DNA from: Crassaminicella thermophila
GTDB taxonomy: Bacteria; Bacillota; Clostridia; Peptostreptococcales; Thermotaleaceae
DNA length: 64,000 nt
Direction: 5' to 3'
Assembly: GCF_008152325.1 (NCBI RefSeq)
Contig: NZ_CP042243.1
Coordinates: forward strand, 563,026 to 627,025
Made by a program: the position numbers and the translations under genes. The notes beneath the pieces were generated by a model. It ran no database searches. It had not been told where the DNA came from and was given only the letters and a program-made list of their open reading frames with translations. The first letter of the stretch is position 1; each line of letters starts with the position of its first letter. This document shows, piece after piece, positions 54,979 through 64,000 of this stretch.

Positions 54979-55511
54979 GCTGAGACCTCCTTGCCACTTC
55001 CATTTTTCTTAATTTCTCTTAGTATTTTTCTTACTTTTTCAGGGGTAAGCTTTGCATAAGTTTCTTCATTAATCATCATAACAGGAGATAAGCTACAGCA
55101 ACCAAGGCAAGCAACATTATTAAGTGTAAATAATCCATCTTCTGTAGTTTCTCCTTCACAAATTCCTAGTTCATCACAAATGGCTTCTTCAACAGCCTTA
55201 GAACCATTTACATGGCAAGCTGTTCCTTGGCAGAGCATAATTAAATACTTGCCAATAGGCTTTAATCTAAACTGAGTATAAAAGGTCGCTACTCCATGAA
55301 CTTTTGCAGGCTTTATGCCAATATTCTCTGCAATATAATCTAGCACTTCCATAGGCAGATAACCATATATTTCTTGTGCTTTTTGAAGAATGGTAATTAA
55401 GCTTCCAGATATATTTTTGTATTTTTCAAGTATAGGGTTTAATTTTTTTAGGTCAATATTAGGGTCGCTAATATTGACCATAAGGTTTTGCTTTTTTCCG
55501 CAGCATTGCAT
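54975..55511 (-). CDS. NuoE/HydC-like 2Fe-2S subunit
   Basis: 178 aa; start ATG at 55511 behind AAAGGAG. A helical N-terminal part is followed by a thioredoxin-like 2Fe-2S fold with the four ligands in CQGTACHVNGS and CLGCCSLSP. First gene of the three-gene complex. The family passes electrons between the NuoF flavin and partner clusters. Confidence 0.92.
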   Translation of the reverse strand: MQCCGKKQNLMVNISDPNIDLKKLNPILEKYKNISGSLITILQKAQEIYGYLPMEVLDYIAENIGIKPAKVHGVATFYTQFRLKPIGKYLIMLCQGTACHVNGSKAVEEAICDELGICEGETTEDGLFTLNNVACLGCCSLSPVMMINEETYAKLTPEKVRKILREIKKNGSGKEVSA

Positions 55512-55761
55512 TTTTTTTACTCCTTTCAAATGATCATATAAAAACATAAAAAAATATATAAAAAAGTCTGAAAATAATAAAAATATAATACACAATTATA
55601 ACACAGTAAAGCTAAACTGTAAACAAAATATTCTGAAATATGAAGGAAAATAGAGTGTCGGCTTCTTAGATTAAACAATATTCTGAAAATAAAAAATACA
55701 ATAATTGTATGTGATATAATTATAAGTGTAATTTTGCTCTTATAGAAAGAAGGTAATAAAA

Positions 55762-56166
55762 ATGAAAATATTTGATAGATGCTGCGCTATTGCAGTTATA
55801 CAAAATAAAAAAATATTATTAGGGGAAAGAACAGATGGACAAGGATGGAGTATGGCTGGGGGAAAGTTAGAGGAAGGAGAGGATTATGAAACAGCTGCTA
55901 AAAGAGAATTGAATGAAGAATTTGATATTTTTGCAACAACGCTAAATTGTTTAGGGGCTGTTACATCAGAAGTATATATAAAAGGAAAGAAAAGTATTGT
56001 TCGTCCTACTGTATTTTTATGTAAAGATTATACAGGAATACCAAAACCTTATTTACCTGAAATGAAGGAATTAAGATGGATAGGGTTAAACGAATTATCT
56101 TCTGTGGAATTATTTAAACCAACAAAGGAAATTATTGATTTATATGGGGATGTTTTGTTTAAATAA
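55762..56166 (+). CDS. Nudix hydrolase
   Basis: 134 aa. Perfect Nudix box GKLEEGEDYETAAKRELNEE continuing FDI (G-x5-E-x7-RE-x2-EE). Pyrophosphatase of nucleoside-diphosphate derivatives; mutT-like or ADP-ribose substrates both possible. GAAGG-type site upstream; single-gene unit. Confidence 0.9.
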   Translation: MKIFDRCCAIAVIQNKKILLGERTDGQGWSMAGGKLEEGEDYETAAKRELNEEFDIFATTLNCLGAVTSEVYIKGKKSIVRPTVFLCKDYTGIPKPYLPEMKELRWIGLNELSSVELFKPTKEIIDLYGDVLFK

Positions 56167-56297
56167 GTTTTTTACAAAAGTTATAAAAGTCATTCACTTA
56201 TCTTTTTATATTTCTTTTTTTAAATGTAGATATTGCTTATCTATAATTATGGTACAATAGGAAATGTTATAAACAAGGAAAGTAGGAGAGAAAAACT

Positions 56298-57083
56298 ATG
56301 AAAGAACGGGATCATGGTATTAATCAAAGCTTAGATAAAGCATTAAGTCTTTTGAACTATTTTACTGTAGAGAATCCTGTGAGGGGGTTAAGCGAAATTT
56401 CAAGACTTTCATCTATTCCAAAGGCCACTGTATATAGATTGTTTAATACATTTGAAAAAAATGGATATCTTAGGAAAGTCGATGTAAGTGGAAAGCAAAA
56501 CCAATATAAACTAGGTATGAAATTTCTTCAATTAGGAACAATTGTATCAGAAACAATAGAAATAAAAGAAATTGCCCTGCCTTATATGAAAAGGTTAAGA
56601 GATGAATTAAATGAGGATGTACAATTGGTTATGAGAGAAAACAATCATGCAATTTATGTTGAAAAATTAATATGCTCACATCCTGTAAGGTTGTTTACAA
56701 AAACAGGTAGGACAGCATCTTTAAATGCAGGAGCTTGTCCAAGAGCGATATTATCCTTTCTTGAAGATGATGAAATCAGAGAAATACTTGATACTGAAAC
56801 ACTGATAAAATATACAGAAAATACTATAGTAGAAAAGAAAAAAGTGTGGGAAATGATTAAAGAAAGTAGAGAAAAAGGATATACCATAAGCTTTGGAGAA
56901 ATGGAGCCCCAAACAATAGGGGTAGGAGCACCTATATTTGATCATACAAAAAAAGTTGTTGCGGCTATTAGTACAGCAGGTCCAGAACAGCGATTTCATA
57001 AAGCAAGATTTCCTGAGATTATACAAAAAACGAAACAAACAGCTATGGATATTTCAAAGGCATTAGGCTATAAAAAAAAATGA
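56298..57083 (+). CDS. IclR-family transcriptional regulator, probable KipR-like controller of the 5-oxoprolinase operon
   Basis: 261 aa. Winged helix-turn-helix at the N-terminus (LSEISRLSSIPKATVYRLF) and the IclR effector domain from about 80. It sits 169 nt upstream of pxpA in the same direction. Bacillus subtilis has an IclR-type KipR in the homologous ycsFGI-kipIAR locus. The operator at 57200 is a likely target. Confidence 0.9.
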   Translation: MKERDHGINQSLDKALSLLNYFTVENPVRGLSEISRLSSIPKATVYRLFNTFEKNGYLRKVDVSGKQNQYKLGMKFLQLGTIVSETIEIKEIALPYMKRLRDELNEDVQLVMRENNHAIYVEKLICSHPVRLFTKTGRTASLNAGACPRAILSFLEDDEIREILDTETLIKYTENTIVEKKKVWEMIKESREKGYTISFGEMEPQTIGVGAPIFDHTKKVVAAISTAGPEQRFHKARFPEIIQKTKQTAMDISKALGYKKK

Positions 57084-57106
57084 AGGTCTTAGACCTTCAT
57101 TTTTTT
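57080..57106 (+). terminator. Intrinsic terminator overlapping the iclR stop codon
   Basis: ATGAAGGTCT / AGACCTTCAT arms and a T-run; the TGA stop lies in the first arm. Confidence 0.85.
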
Positions 57107-57183
57107 AGTGAGAAAATCAAAAAATATAAAATTGTCTAAAGTTTATAAAAATTAATGTAGAAAATTGTATCATTGTATGCTAC

Positions 57184-57214
57184 TATAATACTATAAAGAT
57201 GAACCGGTGGTTCA
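57184..57214 (+). promoter_or_regulatory. pxp operon promoter region with a palindromic operator
   Basis: -10-like TATAAT (57184-57189) is followed by the palindrome TGAACC-GGT-GGTTCA (57200-57214), near the expected transcription start. I could not find a well-spaced -35. Binding by the IclR-type regulator is inferred. Confidence 0.5.
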
Positions 57215-57252
57215 CATATTAAAACATATCTTTTGGAACTGGAGGTGTTAAA

Positions 57253-58023
57253 ATGTATAAAGTCGACTTGAACAGTGACTTAGGAGAAAGTTTTGGAAGT
57301 TATAAAGTGGGACTTGATGAGGAGGTAATAAAGTATGTAACTTCAGCAAATATTGCTTGCGGATGGCATGCAGGAGATCCTTTAGTAATGGAAAAAACTG
57401 TTAAAATGGCAAAAGAGCAAGATGTTGGCATTGGTGCCCATCCTGGTTTTTTTGATTTGATGGGTTTTGGAAGAAGAAATATGGCTGCTACACCAGAAGA
57501 AGTAAAAGCTTACATAAAGTATCAGTTAGGGGCGCTTATGGCATTTGCAAAATCAAAAGGGGAGAAAGTTCAGCATGTAAAGCCTCATGGTGCTATGTAT
57601 AATATGGCTGCAAAGGATAAGGCGTTAGCTAAGGCAATTGCTGAAGCAGTATATGAAGTGGATGAAAATATTATACTGATGGGACTTGCGAATAGTGAAA
57701 TGATAAAAGCAGGGAAAGAGATAGGTTTAAAAGTAGCAAATGAGGTGTTTGCAGATCGAGCATATAATCCAGATGGTACATTGGTATCAAGAAAATTAGA
57801 AGGTGCAGTAATTCATGATGCTGAATTAGCCATATCAAGAGTTGTAAGAATGGTAAAGACAGGTAAGGTTACTGCTATAAATGGAGAAGATATTGAGATA
57901 AGAGCAGATTCAATTTGTGTGCATGGAGACAATCCTGAGGCTGTTGCATTTGTTAAAAGAATACGTTCAAAGCTTGAAGAGGAAGGGGTTAAAGTAACAG
58001 CTATTTCTAATTTTATTAAATAG
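57253..58023 (+). CDS. pxpA: 5-oxoprolinase subunit A (LamB/YcsF family)
   Basis: 256 aa, whole family length. Signature [12 protein letters not shown] at the start, [13 protein letters not shown], and [14 protein letters not shown]. PxpABC hydrolyses 5-oxoproline (pyroglutamate) to glutamate with ATP. GGAGGTG before the start. First gene of the pxpA-ycsG-pxpB-pxpC operon. Confidence 0.94.
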   Translation: MYKVDLNSDLGESFGSYKVGLDEEVIKYVTSANIACGWHAGDPLVMEKTVKMAKEQDVGIGAHPGFFDLMGFGRRNMAATPEEVKAYIKYQLGALMAFAKSKGEKVQHVKPHGAMYNMAAKDKALAKAIAEAVYEVDENIILMGLANSEMIKAGKEIGLKVANEVFADRAYNPDGTLVSRKLEGAVIHDAELAISRVVRMVKTGKVTAINGEDIEIRADSICVHGDNPEAVAFVKRIRSKLEEEGVKVTAISNFIK

Positions 58024-58045
58024 GGTTATTGAATAGGGGGAGAAA

Positions 58046-59284
58046 ATGATGGATTCAACAAAAGTAAAAGAAAATGTAAAAAAGGAGATTCAATCTCAGA
58101 AAAAGAATTTAGGGGCTCTTTTAGGGGCAGCATTTATTATGGCAACATCAGCTATTGGACCAGGCTTTTTAACACAGACAGCAACATTTACTGCTGAATT
58201 TGCAGCAAGCTTTGCATTTGTTATACTTGTATCTATTATCCTTGATATTGGAGCACAAGTGAATGTTTGGAGGATTATTGGTGTATCAGGAATGAGGGGA
58301 CAGGATATTGCAAATAAAGTTGTGCCAGGACTTGGATATATGGTTGCAATACTTGTTGCATTAGGAGGATTGGCTTTTAATATCGGAAACATTGGTGGAG
58401 CCGCATTAGGCTTAAATGTTATTTTGGGGATTAATGTAAAGGTTGCAGCTATTATTTGTGGAATTATAGGTAGTATTATTTTTTTATCAAAGGATGCAGG
58501 GCTAGTAGTAGACAAATTTACAAAAATTCTTGGAGGATTAATGATTATTATTGTTGCATATGTTGCAATTATAACAAAACCACCTATTGGAGAAGCAGTT
58601 TATAGGAGCGTAATTCCTGAAAATTTTACATCGTTAATTTTTCCAACTATTACTCTTTTAGGAGGAACAGTAGGGGGCTATATTACTTTTGCAGGTGGAC
58701 ATAGATTAATTGATGCAGGTATTACAGGGAAAGAGAATCTTAGAGAAATTACAAAGGGTTCTATAATGGGAATTGTTATCGCATCTATTATGCGTATATG
58801 CTTATTCTTAGCTGTATTAGGTGTAGTGGCAAAGGGATTCCAATTAGATCCATCTAACCCAGCAGCTTCTGCTTTTCAACATGGTGCGGGCATGATTGGC
58901 TATAAGTTCTTTGGTATTGTATTATTATCAGCAGGTATTACTTCTGTTGTTGGAGCTGCATATACATCTGTATCATTCTTAAAAACCTTACACCCATCTA
59001 TAAAAAATAATGAAAAATATTGGATTGTAGGTTTTATTATAGCATCTACAGTGATTATGGCTGCATTAGGAAAACCAGCAAAGTTACTTATTTTAGCAGG
59101 ATCATTAAATGGATTGATCTTACCAATTACTATTGGTGTTATTTTATTAGCTTCTAGAAGAAAAGATATTGTAGGAGATTATAAGCATCCTACTTGGTTA
59201 TTGGTATTTGGATTATTGATTGTCATAATAGCTGGATATGCAGGAATGAATGCATTAAAAAATATGCAAATGTTAGTACACTAA
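58046..59284 (+). CDS. ycsG: NRAMP-family transporter, YcsG-like
   Basis: 412 aa, about 11 helices. The N-terminal SAIGPGFLTQTATFTAEFAASF replaces the DPGN metal motif of MntH with a different sequence (GPGFLTQT), so manganese transport is doubtful. Position inside the pxp operon, as ycsG in Bacillus, suggests uptake of 5-oxoproline or a related substrate; this is inference. GGGGGAG before the ATG. Confidence 0.85.
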   Translation: MMDSTKVKENVKKEIQSQKKNLGALLGAAFIMATSAIGPGFLTQTATFTAEFAASFAFVILVSIILDIGAQVNVWRIIGVSGMRGQDIANKVVPGLGYMVAILVALGGLAFNIGNIGGAALGLNVILGINVKVAAIICGIIGSIIFLSKDAGLVVDKFTKILGGLMIIIVAYVAIITKPPIGEAVYRSVIPENFTSLIFPTITLLGGTVGGYITFAGGHRLIDAGITGKENLREITKGSIMGIVIASIMRICLFLAVLGVVAKGFQLDPSNPAASAFQHGAGMIGYKFFGIVLLSAGITSVVGAAYTSVSFLKTLHPSIKNNEKYWIVGFIIASTVIMAALGKPAKLLILAGSLNGLILPITIGVILLASRRKDIVGDYKHPTWLLVFGLLIVIIAGYAGMNALKNMQMLVH

Positions 59285-59291
59285 TTAATAG

Positions 59292-59320
59292 GCATCTAGG
59301 CAATTATATTGCCTAGATGC
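59292..59320 (+). other. Intercistronic hairpin between ycsG and pxpB
   Basis: Perfect 13-bp GCATCTAGGCAAT / ATTGCCTAGATGC stem, TAT loop, no T-run. Probably an mRNA stability or attenuation element within the operon. Confidence 0.65.
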
Positions 59321-59358
59321 TATCAGTCTTTAAGGATGAAGTACAAGGGGGAAGGCGA

Positions 59359-60099
59359 GTGTATACAGAAACAAAGTACTTAATATCAGGGGATCAGGCG
59401 ATTGTGATAGAGTTTGGAAATAAAATTTCTGAAGAAATAAATAGTAAAGTAAGGGCTATGATGATTGCAATTAATAAAAAAAATATAGAAGGTGTTGTAG
59501 AAATGATACCTACCTATAGATCTTTGATGGTACATTATAATCCTTTAAAAGTAGATTTTAATTCCTTATGTGAGGAATTAAAATCTATAGAGAAACAATT
59601 AGACGATATAGAAATTCCTCTGCCAGAAGTGATAGAAATACCAACTCTTTATGGCGGGGATTATGGAGCTGATATAGAAAATGTAGCAAAGCATAATGGA
59701 TTAACAGTAGATGAAGTAGTAAAGATTCATACATCGAAAGAGTATTTGATTTATATGCTAGGATTTACACCAGGTTTTCCGTATTTAGGAGGTATGGATG
59801 ATAGAATTTCTACACCAAGGCTTAAGACACCAAGAACAAAAATTAGTGCTGGATCAGTAGGCATTGCAGGAAGTCAAACAGGGATCTATCCAATAGATAG
59901 CCCAGGAGGATGGCAATTAATCGGAAAAACACCACTAAAGTTATATGATGCATATAGAGAAAACCCCATTTTATTGCAAGCAGGAAATTATATTAAGTTT
60001 GTTCCAATTGATGAAAAAACTTATATAAAGATTGAAGAAGAAATAAAAAATAACACCTATATATATAGGATATATCCAAAGGAAAGGAGGGATAGATAA
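59359..60099 (+). CDS. pxpB: 5-oxoprolinase subunit B (KipI-like)
   Basis: 246 aa. GTG start at 59359 with GGGGGAAGG upstream; an earlier ATG at 59317 would lie in the hairpin. Allophanate-hydrolase subunit 1 fold with FTPGFPYLGGMD and SAGSVGIAGSQTGIYPIDSPGG in outline. In Bacillus, KipI also inhibits sporulation kinase A. Its stop abuts the pxpC start. Confidence 0.93.
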   Translation: MYTETKYLISGDQAIVIEFGNKISEEINSKVRAMMIAINKKNIEGVVEMIPTYRSLMVHYNPLKVDFNSLCEELKSIEKQLDDIEIPLPEVIEIPTLYGGDYGADIENVAKHNGLTVDEVVKIHTSKEYLIYMLGFTPGFPYLGGMDDRISTPRLKTPRTKISAGSVGIAGSQTGIYPIDSPGGWQLIGKTPLKLYDAYRENPILLQAGNYIKFVPIDEKTYIKIEEEIKNNTYIYRIYPKERRDR

Positions 60100-61131
60100 A
60101 TGGGAACAATAAATGTTATCTATCCGGGTCTTTTAACATCTGTACAAGATGAAGGTAGATATGGCTATCAACAATTTGGTGTTCCTGTTTCAGGGGTTAT
60201 GGATAGTTTTTCACATCGTGTTGCAAATATTTTAGTAGGCAATGATGAAAAGGAAGCTGTTTTAGAAGTGACCATGTTAGGTCCTAAAATCGTATTTGAA
60301 AATGATAGTGTCATTGCTATTACAGGAGGAGATTTATCTCCTATGATTAATGGTAAAGCTATTTCTATGTGGGAGAGCATCTATGTAAAAAAAGGAGATC
60401 AATTATCCTTTGGAGGAATAAAAAGTGGATGTAGAAGTTATATTGCTTTTGCAGGTGGTATAGATGTAGATGTGATTATGGGAAGTAAGTCAACTTATAT
60501 GAAAGGAAAAATAGGGGGATTTGAGGGAAGAGCTTTAAAGGCTGGAGATATTGTTAAAATAGGAGTTCCAAAAGAAGATTTATCTATCCTTATAGGAAGA
60601 AAAGTTTCTCAAAAATATATTCCTAAAATTACAAGTCCTTTTGAAGTACGGGTTGTTTTAGGTCCTCAGGATGAATATTTTACACAAAAGGGAATAAATA
60701 CTTTCCTTTCTAATGAGTATATTGTAACGAATGAGTGTGATAGGATGGGATTTCGCCTTGATGGAGAAGCCATTGAGCATGTGGATGGTGGAGATATTAT
60801 TTCAGATGGTATTGCTTTTGGAGCTATTCAAATACCAGGTCATGGAAAGCCTATTATTATGATGGCGGATCGGCAAACAACAGGGGGATATACCAAAATT
60901 GCTAATGTTATTAGTTCAGATCTTTATAAGATTGCACAAGCTAAGCCTAATGATAAAATAAGATTTAAAAAAGTAGGAATAAAAGAGGCACAAAATATAT
61001 TAAGACATGTGGAAGATACAATCTCTGCTATTAAAAAAGAATGTGCTTTACTGAAAATGATTAGCATAAAGAAATATCATTTAAAAATAAATGGAAAATC
61101 TTATACGGTTCAGGTGGAAGAAGTTAGCTAA
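60100..61131 (+). CDS. pxpC: 5-oxoprolinase subunit C (KipA-like), with biotinyl-domain-like tail
   Basis: 343 aa. Allophanate-hydrolase subunit 2 fold: PGLLTSVQDEGRYGYQQFGVPVSGVMD in outline, DRMGFRLDG, and QIPGHGKPIIMMADRQTTGG. AGGAGG lies upstream of the ATG, which follows the pxpB stop with no gap. The last about 20 residues (KYHLKINGKSYTVQVEEVS) look like the first strands of a biotinyl carrier domain but stop before any MKM motif. Confidence 0.93.
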   Translation: MGTINVIYPGLLTSVQDEGRYGYQQFGVPVSGVMDSFSHRVANILVGNDEKEAVLEVTMLGPKIVFENDSVIAITGGDLSPMINGKAISMWESIYVKKGDQLSFGGIKSGCRSYIAFAGGIDVDVIMGSKSTYMKGKIGGFEGRALKAGDIVKIGVPKEDLSILIGRKVSQKYIPKITSPFEVRVVLGPQDEYFTQKGINTFLSNEYIVTNECDRMGFRLDGEAIEHVDGGDIISDGIAFGAIQIPGHGKPIIMMADRQTTGGYTKIANVISSDLYKIAQAKPNDKIRFKKVGIKEAQNILRHVEDTISAIKKECALLKMISIKKYHLKINGKSYTVQVEEVS

Positions 61132-61163
61132 AAAGCTTTTGGAGCATAATCCAAAAGCTTTTT
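61130..61163. terminator. Bidirectional terminator
   Basis: 13-bp AAAAAGCTTTTGG / CCAAAAGCTTTTT stem, 8-nt loop, between convergent pxpC and the helicase gene. Confidence 0.9.
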
Positions 61164-63333
61164 ATAAAAGATTTAAAACTTTTTGCTGTATACATACCTG
61201 TAAAGACAGACTTCTTATTCCTAATGATTCAAAATCAATTTGTGCAATATCTCCATCTATAGATTTTATAATACCTTTTCCAAATTTTGTATGAGCTACA
61301 AAAGAACCTTCACAGAAAGGATGAGGAAATTTATTGATTTGTTTTTTAGAAAATGTTTTATATGAGTAGTTGTATTTAGATTTAGAAAAAGAATCATATT
61401 TTTTGACGGTTATATACTGATCCTTAATAGTATCTTTTATTTCTTCTACAAAAGGAGAAGGTTTTATATATTTACCATCTTGAAATGTTGGGAAAACAAG
61501 ATGTAATGCTTTTTTTGCTCTTGTCATTCCTACATAAAAAAGTCTTCGTTCTTCTTCAAGATAATCAGATATTTCCTCATCACAATCGTCTATATTTGAC
61601 TGAGGAGGAAATTGCCCACTTACTAAATCAATTAAATAGACACGATCAAATTCTAATCCTTTTGAAGAATGTATTGTAGACAATAATATAGATGTATTTC
61701 TTTTTTCTTTTTTTATTCTTTGAATGATCTTTTTTAAGGAATCAATTCTTTCCATAAACTCAATAATAGAATTGGTTCTTGCAGCAATCATTTTTAATTG
61801 GATAAATACAAACATAACATTTTCATAAGAATACTTTAGTCTTTGACAATTTGATTTTAAAAATTTTTTATAAGCTAAGTTTTCTTCTATAAAAGATAAA
61901 GCATCTTTAGGCTTCATATGGGCTAGAGAATAAAAATCTTTTTGTAGACGTTTTAAATTTTTCCTTTGAAAATCTTTAAGATCAGGAAAATGAATCAAAT
62001 ATTCAAAGACAGAAATGGATCTAGGCTGTTCTTTAATGTAGGAGATAGCTGCTTTTGAAATATAACCATTCATTTTATAATAAATTCTCTCAAAAGATTC
62101 TATATCATAAGGATTTAATGCTATATCTAAAAAAGCTAATAAATCTTTTACTATCCAATGATTGAAAAAAGACATATTAAAGCCTTGTATTGTAAAAGGG
62201 AGATTGTTTCTTTCTAATGCATCAATCAAAGTAATGGCTGATATATTATTGCGATACAATATAGCAGTATTTTTATAAAAATTAGAAGTTGCAAGCTCCT
62301 CTATCAAATAATTGGTTTGATCTGCTATATTTTGTACTTTTACCATATGAATAGGGGCATCATATTCATTTTCTGTGTACATGTTTTTTGCATATCTTTG
62401 TGTGTTTCTTTGAATAAATGTATTGCTAATTGAGACAATTTCTTTTGAAGAACGATAGTTTTGTTCTAAAAAGAAAGTGTTAGCGCCTTTATATATTCTT
62501 GAAAAATGCAACAATGCTTCAGGATAGGCACCTCTAAACCCATAGATACTCTGATCATCATCAGCAACCATAAACAAATTATTTTTCGGATAAGCAAGTA
62601 ACTGAATAATTGCATGCTGCACCTTTGAGGTATCTTGTGCTTCATCTACTTGAATATATGGATATTGCTTTTTGTATTGATTTAATAGATTTTGGTTATT
62701 TTGTAGTATTTTTAGAGCAAGGCTTAACATATCATCAAAATCAATAAGGTGATTTTTCTTTTTATAGTTTTCATACTTTGTATAGATTTCGTTAAAGCGG
62801 TCTATTGAAAAGTCATAATTAGAAAAATCATCTTTCTTAATCATTGAATTTTTTACAAAACTAATGGCACTTAAAAGTTCTTCAAGTTTTTCTTCATTTA
62901 GAAAATCATGATTTATTTCTTGGTAGATTCTTTTTAATAGGGTGTTTTTATGAATAGATGGATTGTCTCCTTCTATGATTGAGTATTTAATATTATTAAT
63001 TTTGGCATATCTTTGGACAATTCGAAGCGATAAGCGATGAATTGTAGAAAAATATACATTTTGATTAATATATTTTCCAAATACTTCATAAAAACGTCTT
63101 TTCATATCTTGAGCAGAAGCTCTGCTAAAGGTTACAGACAATATATTTGAAGGGTTAATTTTATGATTTAGAATTAAATTAGCTGTCCGACAAATGAGTG
63201 TTGTAGTTTTTCCGCTTCCAGGAACAGCTAATACAAGGCTTGGACCATCTTTATGCAGTACAACTCTTTTTTGTTGATGGTTTAAATCAATATTGTGTTG
63301 ATTTTTTAGCATTTGAAAAAATGATTCACTCAA
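61162..63333 (-). CDS. UvrD/PcrA-like superfamily 1 DNA helicase
   Basis: 723 aa, 3'-5' helicase type. Walker A VPGSGKTTTLICR; motif II VDEAQDTS; motif III DDDQSIYGFRGA; motif IV EQNYRSSKEIVSI; motif V STIHSSKGLEFDRVYLID; motif VI EEERRLFYVGMTRAKK. The C-terminus (FVAHTKFGKGIIKSIDGD) resembles the PcrA tail that contacts RNA polymerase. TTG start with AGGAGG upstream. Shorter and more divergent than housekeeping PcrA, so probably a second paralogue. Confidence 0.9.
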   Translation of the reverse strand: MSESFFQMLKNQHNIDLNHQQKRVVLHKDGPSLVLAVPGSGKTTTLICRTANLILNHKINPSNILSVTFSRASAQDMKRRFYEVFGKYINQNVYFSTIHRLSLRIVQRYAKINNIKYSIIEGDNPSIHKNTLLKRIYQEINHDFLNEEKLEELLSAISFVKNSMIKKDDFSNYDFSIDRFNEIYTKYENYKKKNHLIDFDDMLSLALKILQNNQNLLNQYKKQYPYIQVDEAQDTSKVQHAIIQLLAYPKNNLFMVADDDQSIYGFRGAYPEALLHFSRIYKGANTFFLEQNYRSSKEIVSISNTFIQRNTQRYAKNMYTENEYDAPIHMVKVQNIADQTNYLIEELATSNFYKNTAILYRNNISAITLIDALERNNLPFTIQGFNMSFFNHWIVKDLLAFLDIALNPYDIESFERIYYKMNGYISKAAISYIKEQPRSISVFEYLIHFPDLKDFQRKNLKRLQKDFYSLAHMKPKDALSFIEENLAYKKFLKSNCQRLKYSYENVMFVFIQLKMIAARTNSIIEFMERIDSLKKIIQRIKKEKRNTSILLSTIHSSKGLEFDRVYLIDLVSGQFPPQSNIDDCDEEISDYLEEERRLFYVGMTRAKKALHLVFPTFQDGKYIKPSPFVEEIKDTIKDQYITVKKYDSFSKSKYNYSYKTFSKKQINKFPHPFCEGSFVAHTKFGKGIIKSIDGDIAQIDFESLGIRSLSLQVCIQQKVLNLL

Positions 63334-63507
63334 GCTTGATGCCTCCTAATAGTAAAATACAATAGACAGTATAGCATATATAGTAATAACTTCATAGTTT
63401 TAGAATTTCTAAAAATATTATGGGATAAAAAAATGATTTTTATTTTTTAAGGCGAATATATAATTTGTGAATATATTGATTGTTTAGAAAATCATAAGGA
63501 GGCAAAA

Positions 63508-64000
63508 ATGAGTAGAGCAAAAAAAGATTTTCTAGAAAGTATGGAATATATAGATGGAATCACTATTATTGATAGAAATGGCACTATATTATTTTCTGTG
63601 AAATTTAACCCATGGTTTCACCCTGAGATTATTGATGGAGAAGAAGTGATTGGAAAAAAGCTTTGTAATGTATTTACGAATATTGATGAAGATACAAGTA
63701 CCTTATACAAAGCCATAGAGTTAGGTAGACCTATTCATAGAAAAAGGCAAATGGTTTCGGATATAGAGGGGAATAAGATTGTTACTATGAATATATCCTT
63801 ACCCATAAAAGGAGAAGATAGAATTATTGGAGCTATTGAACTTTCAAAAGATATTACAAAATACAAAGATAAGAGTACGCATATCATTCCTATGAATTCT
63901 GAATGTTTTTCTAAAATGGATACAATGAAAAAACACTTTGGCCCAGATCGAGCAAGATATTCTCTTGATGATATTATCTCAAGCAATGTAAAAATAAAAG
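63508..64000 (+). CDS. PAS-domain regulator, probably sigma-54-dependent activator (3' end outside window)
   Basis: ATG behind AAGGAGG; 164 codons to the window edge, open throughout. The PAS-like sensor region begins MEYIDGITIIDRNGTILF and continues to IIGAIELSKDITKY. The following RARYSLDDIISSN is the usual lead-in to the AAA+ domain of RocR/PrdR-type sigma-54 activators, which lies beyond the window. What it senses or controls cannot be read here. Confidence 0.75.
   Translation, partial: MSRAKKDFLESMEYIDGITIIDRNGTILFSVKFNPWFHPEIIDGEEVIGKKLCNVFTNIDEDTSTLYKAIELGRPIHRKRQMVSDIEGNKIVTMNISLPIKGEDRIIGAIELSKDITKYKDKSTHIIPMNSECFSKMDTMKKHFGPDRARYSLDDIISSNVKIK

Overview
The window is AT-rich, densely coded DNA with strong AGGAGG-type ribosome binding sites, stop-codon-overlapping terminators and many TTG/GTG starts. 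Gene content (HydB/NuoF-type flavoprotein complex, oxaloacetate-decarboxylase-like carboxyltransferase, TAXI-TRAP uptake under sigma-54, SLH surface proteins, NhaC antiporter, cobalamin riboswitch) points to an anaerobic, Gram-positive, probably amino-acid-using member of the Clostridia. I cannot name the genus from sequence alone.

Layout. 1-9.8 kb: a sensor kinase cut by the left edge; biotin genes bioA/bioD behind a BirA-type operator; an NhaC antiporter; two unknown small genes; a degraded IS607-type element with an intact tnpB; phosphoglucomutase. 9.8-16 kb: an rRNA methyltransferase, a secreted GH18 protein, a 260-bp fold-back element between two copies of one terminator, aspartokinase and a PepV-type dipeptidase. 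16-19.8 kb (minus strand): a thiol/redox operon of a MarR regulator with an OhrR-like N-terminal cysteine, an AhpD-like protein, a lipoyl-domain dihydrolipoamide dehydrogenase and lipoate ligase. 20-26.5 kb: a solute-sensing histidine kinase and sigma-54 response regulator next to a sigma-54 promoter driving a TAXI-TRAP transporter. 26.6-32.7 kb: an Lrp regulator, a carboxyltransferase and an aspartate-type aminotransferase, and a second large sensor kinase.

32.9-44.1 kb is the most interesting region. A cobalamin riboswitch with its terminator precedes a gene train: a giant SLH-anchored protein with two alpha/alpha-toroid domains plus a DUF4430 (transcobalamin-like C-terminal) domain; a DUF4430 lipoprotein (frameshifted here); EcfT; a fused EcfA-EcfA ATPase; an S component; a second toroid+SLH protein; and a second, paralogous S component. 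I read it as a Gram-positive surface capture and ECF import pathway for a corrinoid, built from the same domain pair as animal intrinsic factor and transcobalamin. An IS3-family element sits in the loop of the terminator that ends it.

45.8-64 kb: phosphoglycerate mutase (gpmI); a chemoreceptor; a NuoE/NuoF/large-fusion complex of the electron-bifurcating type (NuoF frameshifted here); a Nudix hydrolase; an IclR regulator; the 5-oxoprolinase operon pxpA-ycsG-pxpB-pxpC; a UvrD-like helicase; and the start of a PAS-type regulator, probably a sigma-54 activator, cut by the right edge.

At least four genes carry one-base or compensated indels, mostly in homopolymers, so some of these breaks may be sequencing errors rather than biology.
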